From Ctenosaura bakeri (taxonomy: Eukaryota; Chordata; Lepidosauria; Squamata; Iguanidae): a DNA stretch of 64,000 nt. Position numbers and translations under genes: made by a program. Below the pieces are notes generated by a model. That model worked only from the letters and a program-made list of their open reading frames with translations. It did not search any database and was not told the DNA's origin. The stretch is taken from NCBI GenBank assembly GCA_948474755.1, contig CAOLHI010003140.1, forward strand, positions 1-64,000, written 5' to 3'. This document shows, in pieces, positions 35,600-47,882 of the stretch (position 1 is the first letter of the stretch; every line of letters starts with the position of its first letter).

Positions 35600-36195
35600 A
35601 CATCGTTTAATGTAGAACAGGGTATATGAATATACTAAGACACAATGACTACCCTGGGCAAACAAGTCTTTCCACCTCACTTTACCATCTGTAAAACAGT
35701 ACAGGCAGTACTTCAGTACTGGCAACCAAATTTGATTTACTTTCTGAGTTTCTTCTTTCTTGTTGAAATTGTCCATGTGTTTATGGATTTTGATGGCCTC
35801 TCTGTGCAGTCTGACATAGTAGTTGTCAGAATGGTCCAGAATGTCTGTGCTTTCACAAAGCATTCTGTGTCCAGGTTGGTTTATAACATGTTCTTCTACC
35901 ACTGATTTTTCTGGCTGGATCAGTCTGCAGTGTCTTTCATGTTCTTTGACTCGTGCTTGGATGTTGCATTTTGTAGTCCCTATGTAGACCTGCCCACAGC
36001 TGCAAGGTATGCAGTAAACTCCAGCAGAAGTTAGAGGATCCCTCTTGTCCTTTGCTGAACGGTAGCATTTGTTGAATTTTCTTGGTCGGTCTGTAGATTG
36101 TTTGGAGGTTATGTTTCTTCATCAATTTTCCTATACAGTCAGTGACCCCCTTTGATGTATGGTTAAAATACAACAACCTATCTGTCAAACAAATA
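35600..36195 (-). pseudogene. Penelope-like element, C-terminal GIY-YIG endonuclease fragment
   Basis: On the - strand, IYRPTKKIQQMLPF leads to AGVYCIPCSCGQVYIGTTK (the GIY-YIG signature, with CxC), then ARVKEHERH, and after a frame change VINQPGHRMLCESTDILDH and YVRLHREAIKIHKH. Penelope elements join this nuclease to a reverse transcriptase. The RT part is missing here and the frames are broken. Confidence 0.85.
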
Positions 36196-37504
36196 GCACA
36201 TGTCAGAATATTAGTGATGCACTGTGTATTGTTGCTGTGAAAGTGAATTCATGAATACTGTGAACATGTCACATATGTTAAAGATGCTGCATGGGCAGAT
36301 AGAGGAGAGGACATCCTGTTAGTAACATGTATGTATGTGCCTTCAACTTGCCTTTCAATTTATGGTGACCCCATATGCGGATATTGTCTCATCTGTGCCT
36401 CCATATATGGTTGTTGTTTTTGTTGCTGCTTCTTCAGCTGAAGTTAGACTTCTCTACCACATGTATGTGGTTATCAACTCCCCAGAAAACCCCCTTTTTT
36501 TCTTACTACTACCCCCAAGCAGAGCCATGTGGTGGCCAGTCAAGAGCATGAAACAGCTGAGAAGAGTCTGGCTATGTGATCATTTTTCAGGACCTCTGGA
36601 GGATGCCTTCATCACTAGGTGGCTGGCTATGGTTACATAGCCAGAGGATTCTCAGGCATTCACTTCTCTGCACTGGCCTCTTTGTGGCTGTATCAGGGCA
36701 TAGGTAGGTTGAAAAAAAAAGTGGGTATTCAGAGAGGGGAAACAGGAGACATGGTATAGTTCCACCTGGTAGAACTTTATGCTACGTCTCCTAGTTGTAG
36801 GATCTTAGCTTCTGTTGGAAGGTTTGGGAATTCAGCATTGTTGTTTTTTTTCTCCCACTTGAACTCTATGTATCAGATTATTTTTCATCTCTGGTTGCAT
36901 TGGGCTAGATGGCTACAGACTTTGGCACCACTTTACCAAAACAAAAAACAAAACAAAAAAACCCCCCACAACCAAACAGCTTATCATAGTCCATTTTACT
37001 ACATGTGTCCTGCACAAGGAGATTGCCTACATGGACAAAAGAAGCATGTCCAAAATGGCATAGACCAGGAGCAGGGAGGGCAGGGGCTTCAAGCCCTCCT
37101 CAAGATTTGGCTGGTTTGGCTGTGCTCCCTCCAAAAAATTATAGGCAAAATTAGACCTCTAAGACTCTTATGTAGTTAAGCTTCCTCAGGAATTATCAAT
37201 CAGAAGACTAGTAAATGTTCAAGCTCTGTCTGTCTGTCTGTCTATCATTTTGCTATTGTCTTTGTATTGTGTTCATTGTTCATATACAGACACACACACT
37301 GTTTTCATTGTTTTCTACAAATGTAACTGCAAGTAGGCAAAAATAATAAAGACCTACGTACTAATATTAAGCCCTAGTCTACCACCTTAAAAACAGCTCT
37401 AGGTTCTCTGCAACCTGGTTCTGCCAACTAACCCTATCTCTAAATAAATAAGTAAGTATTAAATGGATAACAACAGTTGTGCAAAAGGCTGGATCAGGAT
37501 ACTC
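36196..37504. other. No recognised gene
   Basis: 36330-36375 resembles a BovB/SINE tail (GTGCCTTCAACTTGCC). 37223-37243 is a short (TGTC)n. Otherwise unrecognised. Confidence 0.35.
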
Positions 37505-37690
37505 TGCACCAGTGCTACTCAAAGTGCTGGTCCCTGGGAAAAAGCTGGTCCTTGGCCCATTGGCTGAGTTTCCAGGAATGAAAGAAACATCTGTAGCTCT
37601 TGTGCACAAACCTGGTGCTAGATCTTGGTACACTGGGGAGCGGGGATTGCTGGTCCCTCATATCAGATAGCATTGCTTTACACCAGGAGC
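37505..37690 (+). repeat. hAT-like repeat, copy 2
   Basis: CAGTGCTACTCAAAGTGCTG start, TACACTGGGGAGC and CCCTCATATCAGATA inside. Same family as 31392-31590. Confidence 0.5.
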
Positions 37691-38489
37691 ACCAAAACCT
37701 GTAGGAACTCCTTTACTCACATTCCCCAGCCCTCACCTTGCACAGCCTGCCCTGTGTGTTTGCAAAATCTCATTTTAAAAAACTATTTTTTACTTACTAA
37801 CTTAGTCCCTGTGCCAAGTACTAGATGAACTAAAAAATCAAAGACTAGTTCTCGCCATGACAGCTTGCCAGTGTTATTAAAGGTATGGAGAGGTTACAAA
37901 GCCAGGTACTTCTTGCTTGTCTCATGATAGGTAGATCTTTGTCAGAGAGAGTTAAATAAACAGTTAAAATCAATTACCATATTAATTAAGTTGGACATTT
38001 CCTAGCAAGCAGGGCCAACTTAGTCAAAATTGTTTTTTATTAACGTAATAGATAGAGTTAGAATTTAATCATCAATTCCAGAGCTTAATTTAATTTGATT
38101 AAGTATGTTATTTAATTCAGCTTTTAATTAATTAAATGATAGACAGTGCTAAAGAGCCAAACATTTATATTTCCCATGTGTTGTGTTTTTTTAATCAAAA
38201 ACAAAGTTTGCTTGGATTTTTGGAAAAAAAACTATTTTTTGCTTCTTGTTAGTTGATCAGGGTTGGGGAATTATATTTTTAGGTCACAATATCCAACCTG
38301 CTTATTTTAATTCATGATCAGAATATGTTAGTTCGGTTAACTCCAAGGTTAAAAGATTTTTAAATCAACAAATTGTGAGGGCAGTTTTGCAGGAGTGTGC
38401 TCTTCATTCCTTCTAGATGGTCTTGCTGTGTTCCATGCCAGACACTGCATAGGGCTGAAGAAACTGGATTTCAAAGCAATTAACTCTAG

Positions 38490-38580
38490 GGCCATTTCTG
38501 CACAAGCTTGTTATAGCGTGATGATTCCACTTTCAACCTCCTGTGGAATCCTGGGGTTTGCAGCATCAGGAGGGGCCAGC
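38490..38580. repeat. Left half of palindromic GGCC MITE
   Basis: GGCCATTTCTGCACAAGC through ATCCTGGGGTTTGCAG to GGAGGGGCCAGCC. Right arm absent. Confidence 0.8.
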
Positions 38581-39732
38581 CGGTTTTTCAGAACTTCATA
38601 CAGGTGTTTCCTACACTCCCAAGCTCAAAGCAGGTACATGGAGTGGGTCAAAAAATCGTGAGTAGCATTTGCTAGCTTCATTTTGGTAAGGTTTTTGCTG
38701 CCAGACTTTTACTTGAATGTGAAAGGCAATTCAACATAAATGTAGTAGTTAAAATTTTCCCCTTATAACCTACATGCAATTGAACTTCATTTTATTTGGC
38801 TTATTAACAATTAACTAAACATATTAGTCTTTTTGTATTACACTTGTGTGAAATGCTCTTTGGAGAGAAAAGCAGAGATTTTCCCAGCAGTCTCTGGGCT
38901 GCACAGAATCTTTGGGGTTCACATGCCCTCTAAAGGACATGAGAATGTATTGCATCAGAATCTTCCTGAGATATATGGGCTGGCTGGCATCCTTTTACTG
39001 ACTTGCACATGCCTGAATTTTCTTAAGACATGTGGTTGTACTTTTTTGACCATGGCATGAAGCTGAAAGTAATGGAAGGAGAGTTGGACATATGGTGCCA
39101 CAGTGCATTTGTATTGAATGTTGCAACCATATACTTCACATTTGTGAGCACATTCAGTTGCACACTGTTACAATTAATTAATGCACAATCATCACATAAC
39201 TCTGCGAGTATAAAGTTACACTACTTCACCTTGAGGTAGGACCCTGGCCACAAGGTCATATTGGAGTCCACACCCATCTGTTTTCATCTCTCTGCCCATC
39301 AATTAGCCAATTGGCCTTAGTGTAAGTGTAAGTATATAATATAATTATAATTATTTATAATACCTATTTGCATACATGAATGAGTGCCAACTGTTCCTAT
39401 TGCTGTATTATTAGTATATTGCTAGTGCATAGTATATCAGTATCTGCCTATCTATGCACTTACTTCTTATGTGTCAAGAATTTTGCCAGTCTCTACCATC
39501 TGCAGTTGATAGCCCTGTTTATAAAAAGGTTTGACTGCTCTGTCTTTTAAGTGAAAGCATCATAGCTTGGGAAGAACAGTCCTACTGAAACCAACAGACA
39601 TTTTCAGAAGTATATCTATCATGAATTAGGATCCCTGTATTTCTTCTATAAATAGTACCTTTATCAAATACAAGCAACTGAAGTCCAAATTATTTGATGG
39701 TACACAATCAGTGAGCCAGTGGAATTACATAC
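38581..39732. other. No recognised gene
   Basis: AT-rich, no named feature. Confidence 0.35.
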
Positions 39733-39740
39733 TCTTAACT

Positions 39741-40032
39741 CAGAGCCTTCCAAACTTTTCATGTTGGTGACACACTTTTTTAGACATGCATCATTTTATG
39801 ACACAGTAATTCAGTTTCACTAGCAAACAAGAGGTTAAACTAACCCCTTATAAGAGATACAGACACATTGTAATAACAAAATGTATGGGGACACAACATA
39901 TCTCATGAAAATCTTTCATATATTTTTAAAAATGTATGTTATTAAACATACATTTCCAAAATTGTAGGCACCACACCTATACACTTCAGGCAACACACCA
40001 ATGTGTCATGGCCCACCATTTGGAAAGCCCTG
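39741..40032 (+). mobile_element. Non-autonomous hAT element, second copy
   Basis: CAGAGCCTTCCAAAC / TTTGGAAAGCCCTG ends, flanked by TCTTAACT and TCTTGCCT (8 bp, two mismatches). The interior matches 9816-10139 inverted. Confidence 0.85.
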
Positions 40033-40227
40033 TCTTGCCTACTTGTGAAAAGAATAAAAAAGGGAACTATTTCTGGATATCTTTATATTTAAAAAGTTTT
40101 TCCTTCTTTTTTCTTCTTCTAGGAGCTCATCTGATTTGCCAGTAACAGTGGAAGAAGAACAGAAACATGATAACTCACTTTAATCTCGTAAGTATGGCTT
40201 TATTAGAGAAGAAAATGGCCAGTGACA

Positions 40228-40446
40228 GGAGTTGTTGTTGTTGTTTGTTGTTTTATGCCTTCAAAAGTCATTTCTGTCATGGGGTTCTCTTGGAAAGGTT
40301 TGTTCAGATTTGTTGCCTTTGCTTTCCTCTGAGGCTGAGCGAGTGTGATTTTCCTGAGGTCACCCAGTTGGGTTGCCATGGCTGAGCAGAGATTTGAACC
40401 TTGGTCTCTAAAGTCTAACACTCAAATCACTACACTATGCTGGCTT
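40228..40446 (-). repeat. Sauria-type SINE
   Basis: Tail GTTGTTGTTGTTG at left, box-B-like AGATTTGAACCTTGG near 40390 and head CACTACACTATGCTGGC at right. Confidence 0.85.
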
Positions 40447-40667
40447 TCAATAGGACTTATTTTGCAGGATTTACTTGGTTTTCCACTAGAACTCTGAGAC
40501 CTATCATTTCAAGAGTAGTTCAGGACAGAAGTTTGGGAAGGTGGACATGGGACTGAGAAACTGGGGAGGCATGTGCTCAGACCAAGAATTCATTGTCAGT
40601 ACCAGAAATAAAACTTATACACAAATCCTTCTTCATACACACCTGTTCTTATGTCTCCTGCCTCAAA

Positions 40668-40755
40668 GGCCCCTCCCTAAACTGCAAACCCCAGGATTCC
40701 ATAGGATGTTGAAAGTGGAATAATAGCACTATAACAGTCTAGTGCAGAAATGGCC
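40668..40755. repeat. Right half of palindromic GGCC MITE
   Basis: GGCCCCTCCCTAAACTGC to GTGCAGAAATGGCC. No left arm. Confidence 0.8.
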
Positions 40756-40939
40756 TAATTTAGGAGGAAAACGTAAAGCACCTTCAATTGCTGCTGCTAT
40801 TCAACAATTTTTGTCCTTTTTAAAAAATAAATAAATAAAATGCAGCCAAAGCCCCACCCAAATAAAAAAAATTTTGCCTGTTTGGGGGAAAACAACAGGA
40901 AGGAAGCCAGCCTAGCCTTGGTAGGTAGTTCTAAAGCTC

Positions 40940-41318
40940 CTATATTCCAACTGTCCCAGTTTGGCAGGGACAGACCTGGTTAATCTGCTATCATCCAACT
41001 TTTTCAGATGCCTTCAAAATGGCCTAGTTTCTCTCTCATTCTTCCATCAACCCCTTCCTGTCTTCAGCTTACTTAGTTGCTGCCAATTGCCTTCAAAATA
41101 TAAAAGTTCTTTGCACTCAGTTAACTCAGTAAGGGGACAGGAAAGGAAGAGACAGAATCTTGCCCACTCCAGGAGACTCAGGCAAAAGCAAACTGCTGCA
41201 GTCTCTCCTAATTTATCTCTTCATCCTCATTAGAAACTTTAGCCATGGTGACCGTCTTCTAATGTTCTTCATCCCATGTGTCCCAGTTTTCTCTGTGAAA
41301 TCTTGGAGAGTATGAGAG
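40940..41318 (+). repeat. Unclassified interspersed repeat R400, copy 3
   Basis: Direct repeat of 18322-18705, visibly diverged but collinear throughout. Confidence 0.65.
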
Positions 41319-42667
41319 CCTGAGAGTGGCTTTCTAACCAGCATGGCTTTCCCTCAAAGCATCGTGGGGATTGTTGTTTGGTGAAATGCTGAAATTCAAA
41401 GAGGGACCTGGCTGTTAAGCCTGCATAAGATGGCAGCTTTCACAGATCTTCTTAAGTATCTTCTAGAGGGAACCTTTTAGAGGCCTTGAGCAAGAATTGC
41501 ACCAGCTTGTGCAGTTGCAGAACTTTCATTTCTTTCAGCACTGCTCGGGCAGGAAACATTCCTGACCAATCTTGCCCACAAATTCTTATCACAGCAACAC
41601 AAGCATCCACCAAGGTGGCATTTGGCAGCACTTTAATAGTATATGAGCACTCTGCAAACAACAGTATAGGGATTAAAGAAAAAAAGAAAAAGAAAGCAAT
41701 GCCAGTTTCAGCCGCCTTGTCAAAAGGAAAAAGGAAAACTGAGTGGTGAAAAGACGCTGAGAGCAATTTGGCTTCAAAACAAAATTGTGTCACTACCGGG
41801 ATACCATGTCAAAGAGGAGGAGGAATGAGCACTTTAATAAGCACAGTACACCCAGGTGAGCTTTTTTTTGACCTAACGGTTCTATAACAGAAGGCACAGG
41901 GATGGGATATTACTTCTGAGCTTTTTTGAAAAGATGTAGCACTTCCTTTCAGTGAGATCCAGATGTCGATCTAGTTGGATCCGTGTGCACTTGTGGCACA
42001 TTCAGCCATGATACCATCTCATGACACCCATTTTACAAAGATGCTTGCACAGGGTGGTGGTTGTGATAGTTGTCTATATTAGCTGAGAAGTAAAGATGTC
42101 AAAAACTCTTAATTTCATTAGGTTTCTCCAAATTTCACCTATATTTTCATCCTATCCTTTATCAGATTCAAAGCTTTGCTTTATTTCCTGCATGGACGTT
42201 TGTGCTGTTCTTCATATACCCTTTTCCCTGAAAATATGTATTTTCATATATGTTATTCCTCTCATGGGAAGTTTTGCATACATTTCATGCCTTTAATAAA
42301 ATTAATATCTATTTTTCAGCTCTATCCATTTTAAGCCATTCCCATTTGTTACATATGTATATAATTTTGCCCATATTTTATTTCTCCAAAATAGATCACA
42401 AGCTTTGCATTTGGTGTGTTTTCTGAGGTGATGTGCATGTGTTAAGAGGCTGAGAAAGTCAATTTTATAAAAATTCTGATCCTTTTTTATTGAGGAGGAA
42501 AATAATTTGGGTGAATGGGTAGAGGGGGAACAGTAACAATGTTTCTGTTTGGATATGTGGTTTTGCTGCTGTATTTTTAATGATACATTTATCTAATTAA
42601 TTTGTATCTCACTTTCTCCCCAAATGGGATTCAAACCAGAAACCATTTTAAATATCCTAAAGGCACA
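41319..42667. other. No recognised gene
   Basis: A minus-strand frame at 41452-41793 is open for 113 codons but has no recognised domain and contains a low-complexity segment. Confidence 0.3.
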
Positions 42668-42872
42668 AAATACCATCTAATTTTGGAAGCTCGGCAGGGT
42701 CAGCCCTGGTTAGTACTTGAATGGGAAACTACCAAGGTATACCAAGTGCTATAGGCTGTATTTCAGACCAAAGAACTGGCAAAACCACCTGTTAGTATTC
42801 CTTGCCTAAGAAAACCGTATGAAATTCATGGGGTCACCGCAAGTCAACAGGTGACTTGAAGACACATACATG
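42668..42872 (+). repeat. 5S-rRNA-derived SINE with BovB-like tail
   Basis: GGAAGCTCGGCAGGGTCAG, then CCTGGTTAGTACTTGAATGG and AAGTGCTATAGGCTG follow 5S rRNA, including its internal pol III promoter (A box/IE/C box region). It continues into AAAACCACCTGTTAGTATTC and the tail GGGGTCACCGCAAGTCAACA. Too diverged and too chimeric to be a 5S gene. Confidence 0.85.
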
Positions 42873-43952
42873 CAAGCTACATTGTTTGGCTAAGGGACAG
42901 AACATATGAGTCCTGCTCAACAGAAGTTTTCAGTCTTTTCAAATATCAGCGCCTTGAAAAATTCTTCTTCTTATATTGGAAGTCTCAGAATCCCCAACCA
43001 ATTCAGCCACTGTCTATGGTGCCTGGGGTTTCTGTGAGTTCTAATAAAAGAAAGGAATTTTTCAGTCCTGTTTCAGGTACATACCATTAGCAGTCATCTT
43101 GTGGAATACAGTGATTTACAGCCATACATGCTATACATGCTTACAGAAAAGAAAGTCTCATGGAATTCAGGGAGACTTGCTTCCCACAAATATTTTTCTT
43201 CTGATCATTTCTTGTATTCAGTTTTAGGCTGTGCCCATTTCAGCTGTGTGGTTGTTGTTGTTGTTCACTACATGTGACTTGCTGTCATCTTTTGCTCTCT
43301 ACTTTTCAGCAGGACCCAAGCATCATTTTAGTTGGATTGGTATGCATTTATAACATGGATGGCCATGATCCCATCCCTTAAATAGCATCTCCTGAGTAAT
43401 GAAAGAAAAGATGCTGCTTTATTTATGAAGTTTTCCTTTTTATATCTCTGAATTTATACATAATCAGCTTTTCTGCGGTGCTTCACACCTCTTCATCCCT
43501 TTTTGCCATTTTGTCCAACATAACATCCAGTTTGAAAAAGATTCCTACAAACTAATGTTTGGTTAGTCTTAATAAAAGTACCATCCTTCTGATATTTTGC
43601 TTTTTATGTGCTGATAAAACCAATGCAGCTGCAAACATTGAGTGGCTTCCCTCACTCAACACTTCTTTAGGAGAATGAGTCTTGCCTTTCTCCCAACACT
43701 GTTACTGATGGCAAACTGTTATGTTCCTCTGTAGAATGGACTGAAAGTAATTCAGATTTGTAATAGTTCATATTTGTTCAGCTGTATCTACTGACCAGTT
43801 GTGATCTTCTTACTGTATGACACTGCAGTAGGAAAGCCTCCAGGAGAGTAATTTCTTTCGGGACTTATGAGATGGTATGTATGGAGTGGGATTGTGGTTT
43901 TGGATGTTATGGGTTCATAATGACCTTTCCCACTCAGCAGAAAAATCATAAC

Positions 43953-44170
43953 GCCATTCATTTGGAAAGGATACACATGGACATCTAGTCCTACCACCTG
44001 CCATCGCAGGACTCTATCACTGGAGGTGCCCATCTAACTTCAGTATAAAAAACTTCAAAGAAAAAGTGTCTACCACCTTCTGAGGTAGGGTATTAAAATA
44101 CTGAACAGCTCTTACCATCAGGAAGATCTTCCTCATGCTAAGTTGGAATCTCCTTTCTTGTACTTACAAT
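43953..44170 (-). repeat. Old CR1 LINE 3' fragment
   Basis: Diverged CR1 phrase order: TTTGGAAAGGATACACATGG, TCAGGAAGATCTTCCTCATG, GTTGGAATCTCCTTTC. Confidence 0.7.
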
Positions 44171-44444
44171 GGAGTACATAAAAACAAAGGGGGGTGTTTA
44201 TTTAGAGTATTATATCCCCCTCTTCAGCCAAAAAAGCTTAGATGAATAAGATAATGAGAGGAAGGAACAGAAAATAGCAAGTGAGGAAAGGACAGAATAG
44301 AGTCAGCTGGTAATGCAGCAGAAGGAAAGACTTTCTTCTGAAAAGAAATGAGTTTTGCGGAGAGATTTGAGGGAATAGAGGAAGTGGCTTGAAAAATTAA
44401 GTGCGGAAAGGCCAGAGGCTTATTAAGTACTTGTTTGTTCCAGT

Positions 44445-44700
44445 GGCAGAGCTTGGAGTGGGGGGGGCGGGTGAAGGGGGATGGAGGGGAGGTGTTGCTA
44501 CAGTGCACGGGGTGGGGCTATGGTGAATGGGGCATGGCTATGATGGACAGGACAGGTCTATGATGGATGGGGTAGGGCTACGACACGCGGGGGGTGGGGC
44601 TACGGTGCGTGGGGGAGGGCAAGCAAGGAGCTGTGGCGCCCCCCAAAAATTGCCACCGGGGGGCACACTGTCCCTATTGCCCCCCCCATCCCTATGTGAC
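44445..44700 (+). repeat. GC-rich minisatellite-bearing repeat, copy 3
   Basis: CAGTGGCAGAGCTTGGAGTG at left, GGGGTGGGGCTACGGTG-type units in the middle, CCATCCCTATGTGAC at right. Inverted relative to 20966-21337. Confidence 0.75.
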
Positions 44701-45570
44701 TGCTTTGTTCATGCAATTCATTTGCAGGACTGTTCTGCCACGCAACTTCCAGTTTTAAAAAAGTAGGTACAACCAAAAGACAAGACACCAAGAGGTTTGG
44801 CAAAGTGACTAATAAAATGTTCAGAAAACCCAAGCAAATTTGAAGGCAAGGAGACAATTAGCAAATATGAGACGCTAAGTACACAAATAAAAGAAACTGT
44901 AATACAGGAAAGTACTATTTAAAAGACTAGTAATTGCACAGGAAGGTTATTAGTGGTTGAAGCTTAATATATACATGACTCAGCGTACCATCCACAAACC
45001 ATTTATCTCCTGATTTCATTACTTTGCCTGTGCTCTCTGTTTGGCCTCATTCAAATTAAAATGAATGAATCAGGAAGTGAGGCTTCCCTGTAAGAGATGG
45101 AGAAAGTACTTTAGTAGACACTTGGAACCTTATCTGTTAATTAAACCTGAAAAGGAAAGGGTTTGCCCAGGGGAAGTAATTACATACGCATGTGGGTACA
45201 AACTCTTTTACAACCTAATCTTTTGCACAGGGCCCAGGGTAAATTGTGGTCAGTTTCCTATTTTATACTGTGTACACCTGTGCTAGTCCAACCAGTGTTC
45301 TCCTCAGGTACTCATAAGGTATGTGGGTTGTGCCCAGTTTCCCAGCTCCCTGTGATTTAGGCAGTCACAGCCCTGTCTGTTGCTGTTGCATAGATTAGGA
45401 ATGGTTGAGAGAGTTCAGTAAGTTGGATAAGAGATGACCAAGGACAGACAATTCCAGCCATCTTCAAATATCTGTATCCCAAAGGTGGTTGCACAACTGT
45501 TGGGGCACATTTGTTCTCTGTGATTCCCGAGTACAGGATCAGAACTAATAAGTGAAATTGCAGTGAAGTA
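44701..45570. other. No recognised gene
   Basis: No repeat or exon identified. Confidence 0.35.
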
Positions 45571-45904
45571 CAGGAGACCCACCACATCCATGGGGATTGG
45601 ATCCAGGACTCCCTCCCCAGACACCAAAAAAGGGCATGCTCAAAAAACAGTCTCACAAGGCTTACAGAAAGACTGTGGATGCAGGATGAGGCTTATAAGC
45701 TCCTGTTAAAAAAGGGCCCTATTAAAAAAGATGGGGCTTGGTGCTGCCACAGCCACTTGCTTCTGCCTTGTAAAGGAACCCCACCACCTCGAAAGCAGAA
45801 GTGTGCTCCCTGCCATGGATTCAAATGTACAGTATTGTGTACATTTGACTCTGCAGTGGGTTGAATTTGTGGATTGTGAGCCCACGGATACGGCAGGCTC
45901 ACTG
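45571..45904. mobile_element. pogo/Tigger-like element, subfamily 2, copy d
   Basis: CAGGAGACCCACCACATCC start and CACGGATACGGCAGGCTCACTG end, TA on each side. Contains TTGAATTTGTGGATTGTGAG. Confidence 0.65.
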
Positions 45905-46317
45905 TACATTTATGCAAAGCAGCTGGTACTGGGCCAGATTCAGCCCTAGGCTTTCTTGGCAAAGTTTGGAGACTATGGCTTTAGTGGCTGGGGGATTCTG
46001 GCAGCTGTAATTCAAAAAATAACGTGCCCAGTTCTGCTTGGGTGTTGCCCTGACAGCCAGGTAAGCTCACTAAGGCCCAACGGCAGAGGAAAGGAGTTTC
46101 TTCAAATGAAGCCAGCCCTGGTGAGAAGTATATAATGGTAAAAAGCTGTTAAGAGTGGAACAGTTATTTTCATGAGGTGGTAATCTCTCCTTCACTGGAG
46201 GTAATTAAACAGAAGTTTGAGCAGGGATGCTGTAATAGCACTGTAGAGGCATACCTCCGTTAACAAAGTTTCTGACAAAGAAGCTCCTTATTACAAAATC
46301 TTTTTACACTTGCCAGC

Positions 46318-46336
46318 CACACACACACACACACAC
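46318..46336. repeat. (CA)n microsatellite
   Basis: CA dinucleotide run. Confidence 0.9.
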
Positions 46337-46418
46337 CATTTTCCTTCTGTCCTCTGTCTAGTTGGAAGATTTTATTACCAGCATCAGGAGGATGGCAAAG
46401 AAGGACTGAAGAAACACA

Positions 46419-46714
46419 GGCCATTTCTGCCCTACACTGTTATAGTGCTATTATTCCACTTTCATCATCCTGTGGAATCCTGGTGCTTGTAGTTTACTGA
46501 TCCCAAAGAGCTCTCTGGCTGAGAATTCTAAAGGCTCCTCCCTAAACTGCAAATCCTGTGCTGCAGAAGGAAGCAGCATGTCCCTCGCTCTCCCTTCCAC
46601 AGGAAGCTGGCCCAGTGCAGAGGGGAGCGCTGCTGTTGCATTCCCTTCCTGGCGGAGCCACGGTTGGGATCGCCACTGGACCCTGCCACAAGAAGGTCAG
46701 CTGCAGAAAGGGCC
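46419..46714. mobile_element. Palindromic GGCC MITE left arm with foreign right part
   Basis: GGCCATTTCTGCCCTACAC left arm and the AGAGCTCTCTGGCTGAGAATT centre. After 46555 unrelated GC-rich text runs to CTGCAGAAAGGGCC. Flanks ACA/AGA do not prove a single element. Confidence 0.5.
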
Positions 46715-46715
46715 A

Positions 46716-47265
46716 GAGTCATTGAACCCACAGCTTTATTTTTTCTCATTTAAATTGCACAGGGTCCAGGTCTGATCTGCATAAATCCAAGCAGGTGCTT
46801 CCAAGGGACATATGGCCATAGAAAAGCAAACCTTGCTAAGCCATGAAACTAAAACTGGGCTGGATGTAGCCAGGCAAACAGGCAAAGATTAGAGATCTTA
46901 AGTTAACTTTATAATAAAACATGCCCTTATATGGAGTCAAGGGGTTATACGTTTGTGCAAACTCTGTTTTAAAGAGGCTGTTGTCTGTTGTGGGTTTTCC
47001 TCCTCCCACCTCCTTCATTATTTAGGGAAGTAATAACTGTTGTGATGTTTGCCTGAAGCTTTTGTTTCAGATCAGCAGAGACCAGTTCTGTGGATTAAAC
47101 ACAATACTGTGCTCTGTTTGGATATAATAATATGGTTCATTGTTATGGAAATGAGAGTGAAGCTGCAGGCACATATGCTCTCCTATTGCATCTCTTTTCT
47201 ACAGCGTGATTCTAAGAAAAGAGACTGGAAATTCGCTGTTCTGTTTGGTTAGCCGTGGTTTAATT
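46716..47265 (-). repeat. Unclassified ~590-bp repeat, copy 2
   Basis: Collinear with 30062-30650 when reverse complemented, with small gaps. Right end near CGTGGTTTAATTG matches the left end of copy 1. Confidence 0.7.
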
Positions 47266-47882
47266 GTGTGAGGTGACCTCAAATGTCTCCTTCAACTTTC
47301 ATCTTGTATGCTTCTAAAGCCTCACTTCTATTGTTAGTCCAACTAGAATCTAGTCATTAAATCAATAGCGCTTACGCCAGTCTTGATGTGCCAAATTACC
47401 GATTATTTCATGTATCCACTCTCATTGGGATTAACATAACAATAGGATATAGACCTAAGCAGCTGAATGCTGTATACCCAGCCCTGGATCCTGAAATCTA
47501 AATAGATTGCTACATTTTGCTTTTTTGCTAACCTTTATACAGCACAAATCCCAGGTCTGTTCTCTGTGCGAGTTGAAATGTTGATGCTGGCAGGGAATGG
47601 AGCTGGAGACAATGGAAAGACATGAGCAGAGTATCTCCACTCAAGTGGTTTCCATGTTGTAAATCTGTTGACTGTCTTCCTTGTGTAATGAATTCACAGT
47701 CATTTCCTCCTCTTCACCATTTTGTTCTCAAGGTCACCCAGAGGTTGATCAGATGCAGGACAAGAGTGATGTAGGAGCTCTAGTGAGCAAGATGACAGGA
47801 CCAGGCTGGGGCTGGGGCTGGGGCACACAGAAGCTGAGTAAAGTCCTTATTTTTAGAGGACCAAGACCAAGAGCCACTGTGA
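47266..47882. other. No recognised gene
   Basis: Nothing identified in this stretch. Confidence 0.35.

Noticed and set aside
41452..41793. 113-codon minus-strand frame
   Set aside because: No recognisable domain, no splice context and a phenylalanine-rich low-complexity part; could be chance.
42668..42760. Possible 5S rRNA gene
   Set aside because: Only part of 5S is present, with many changes, and it is fused to a SINE body and tail.
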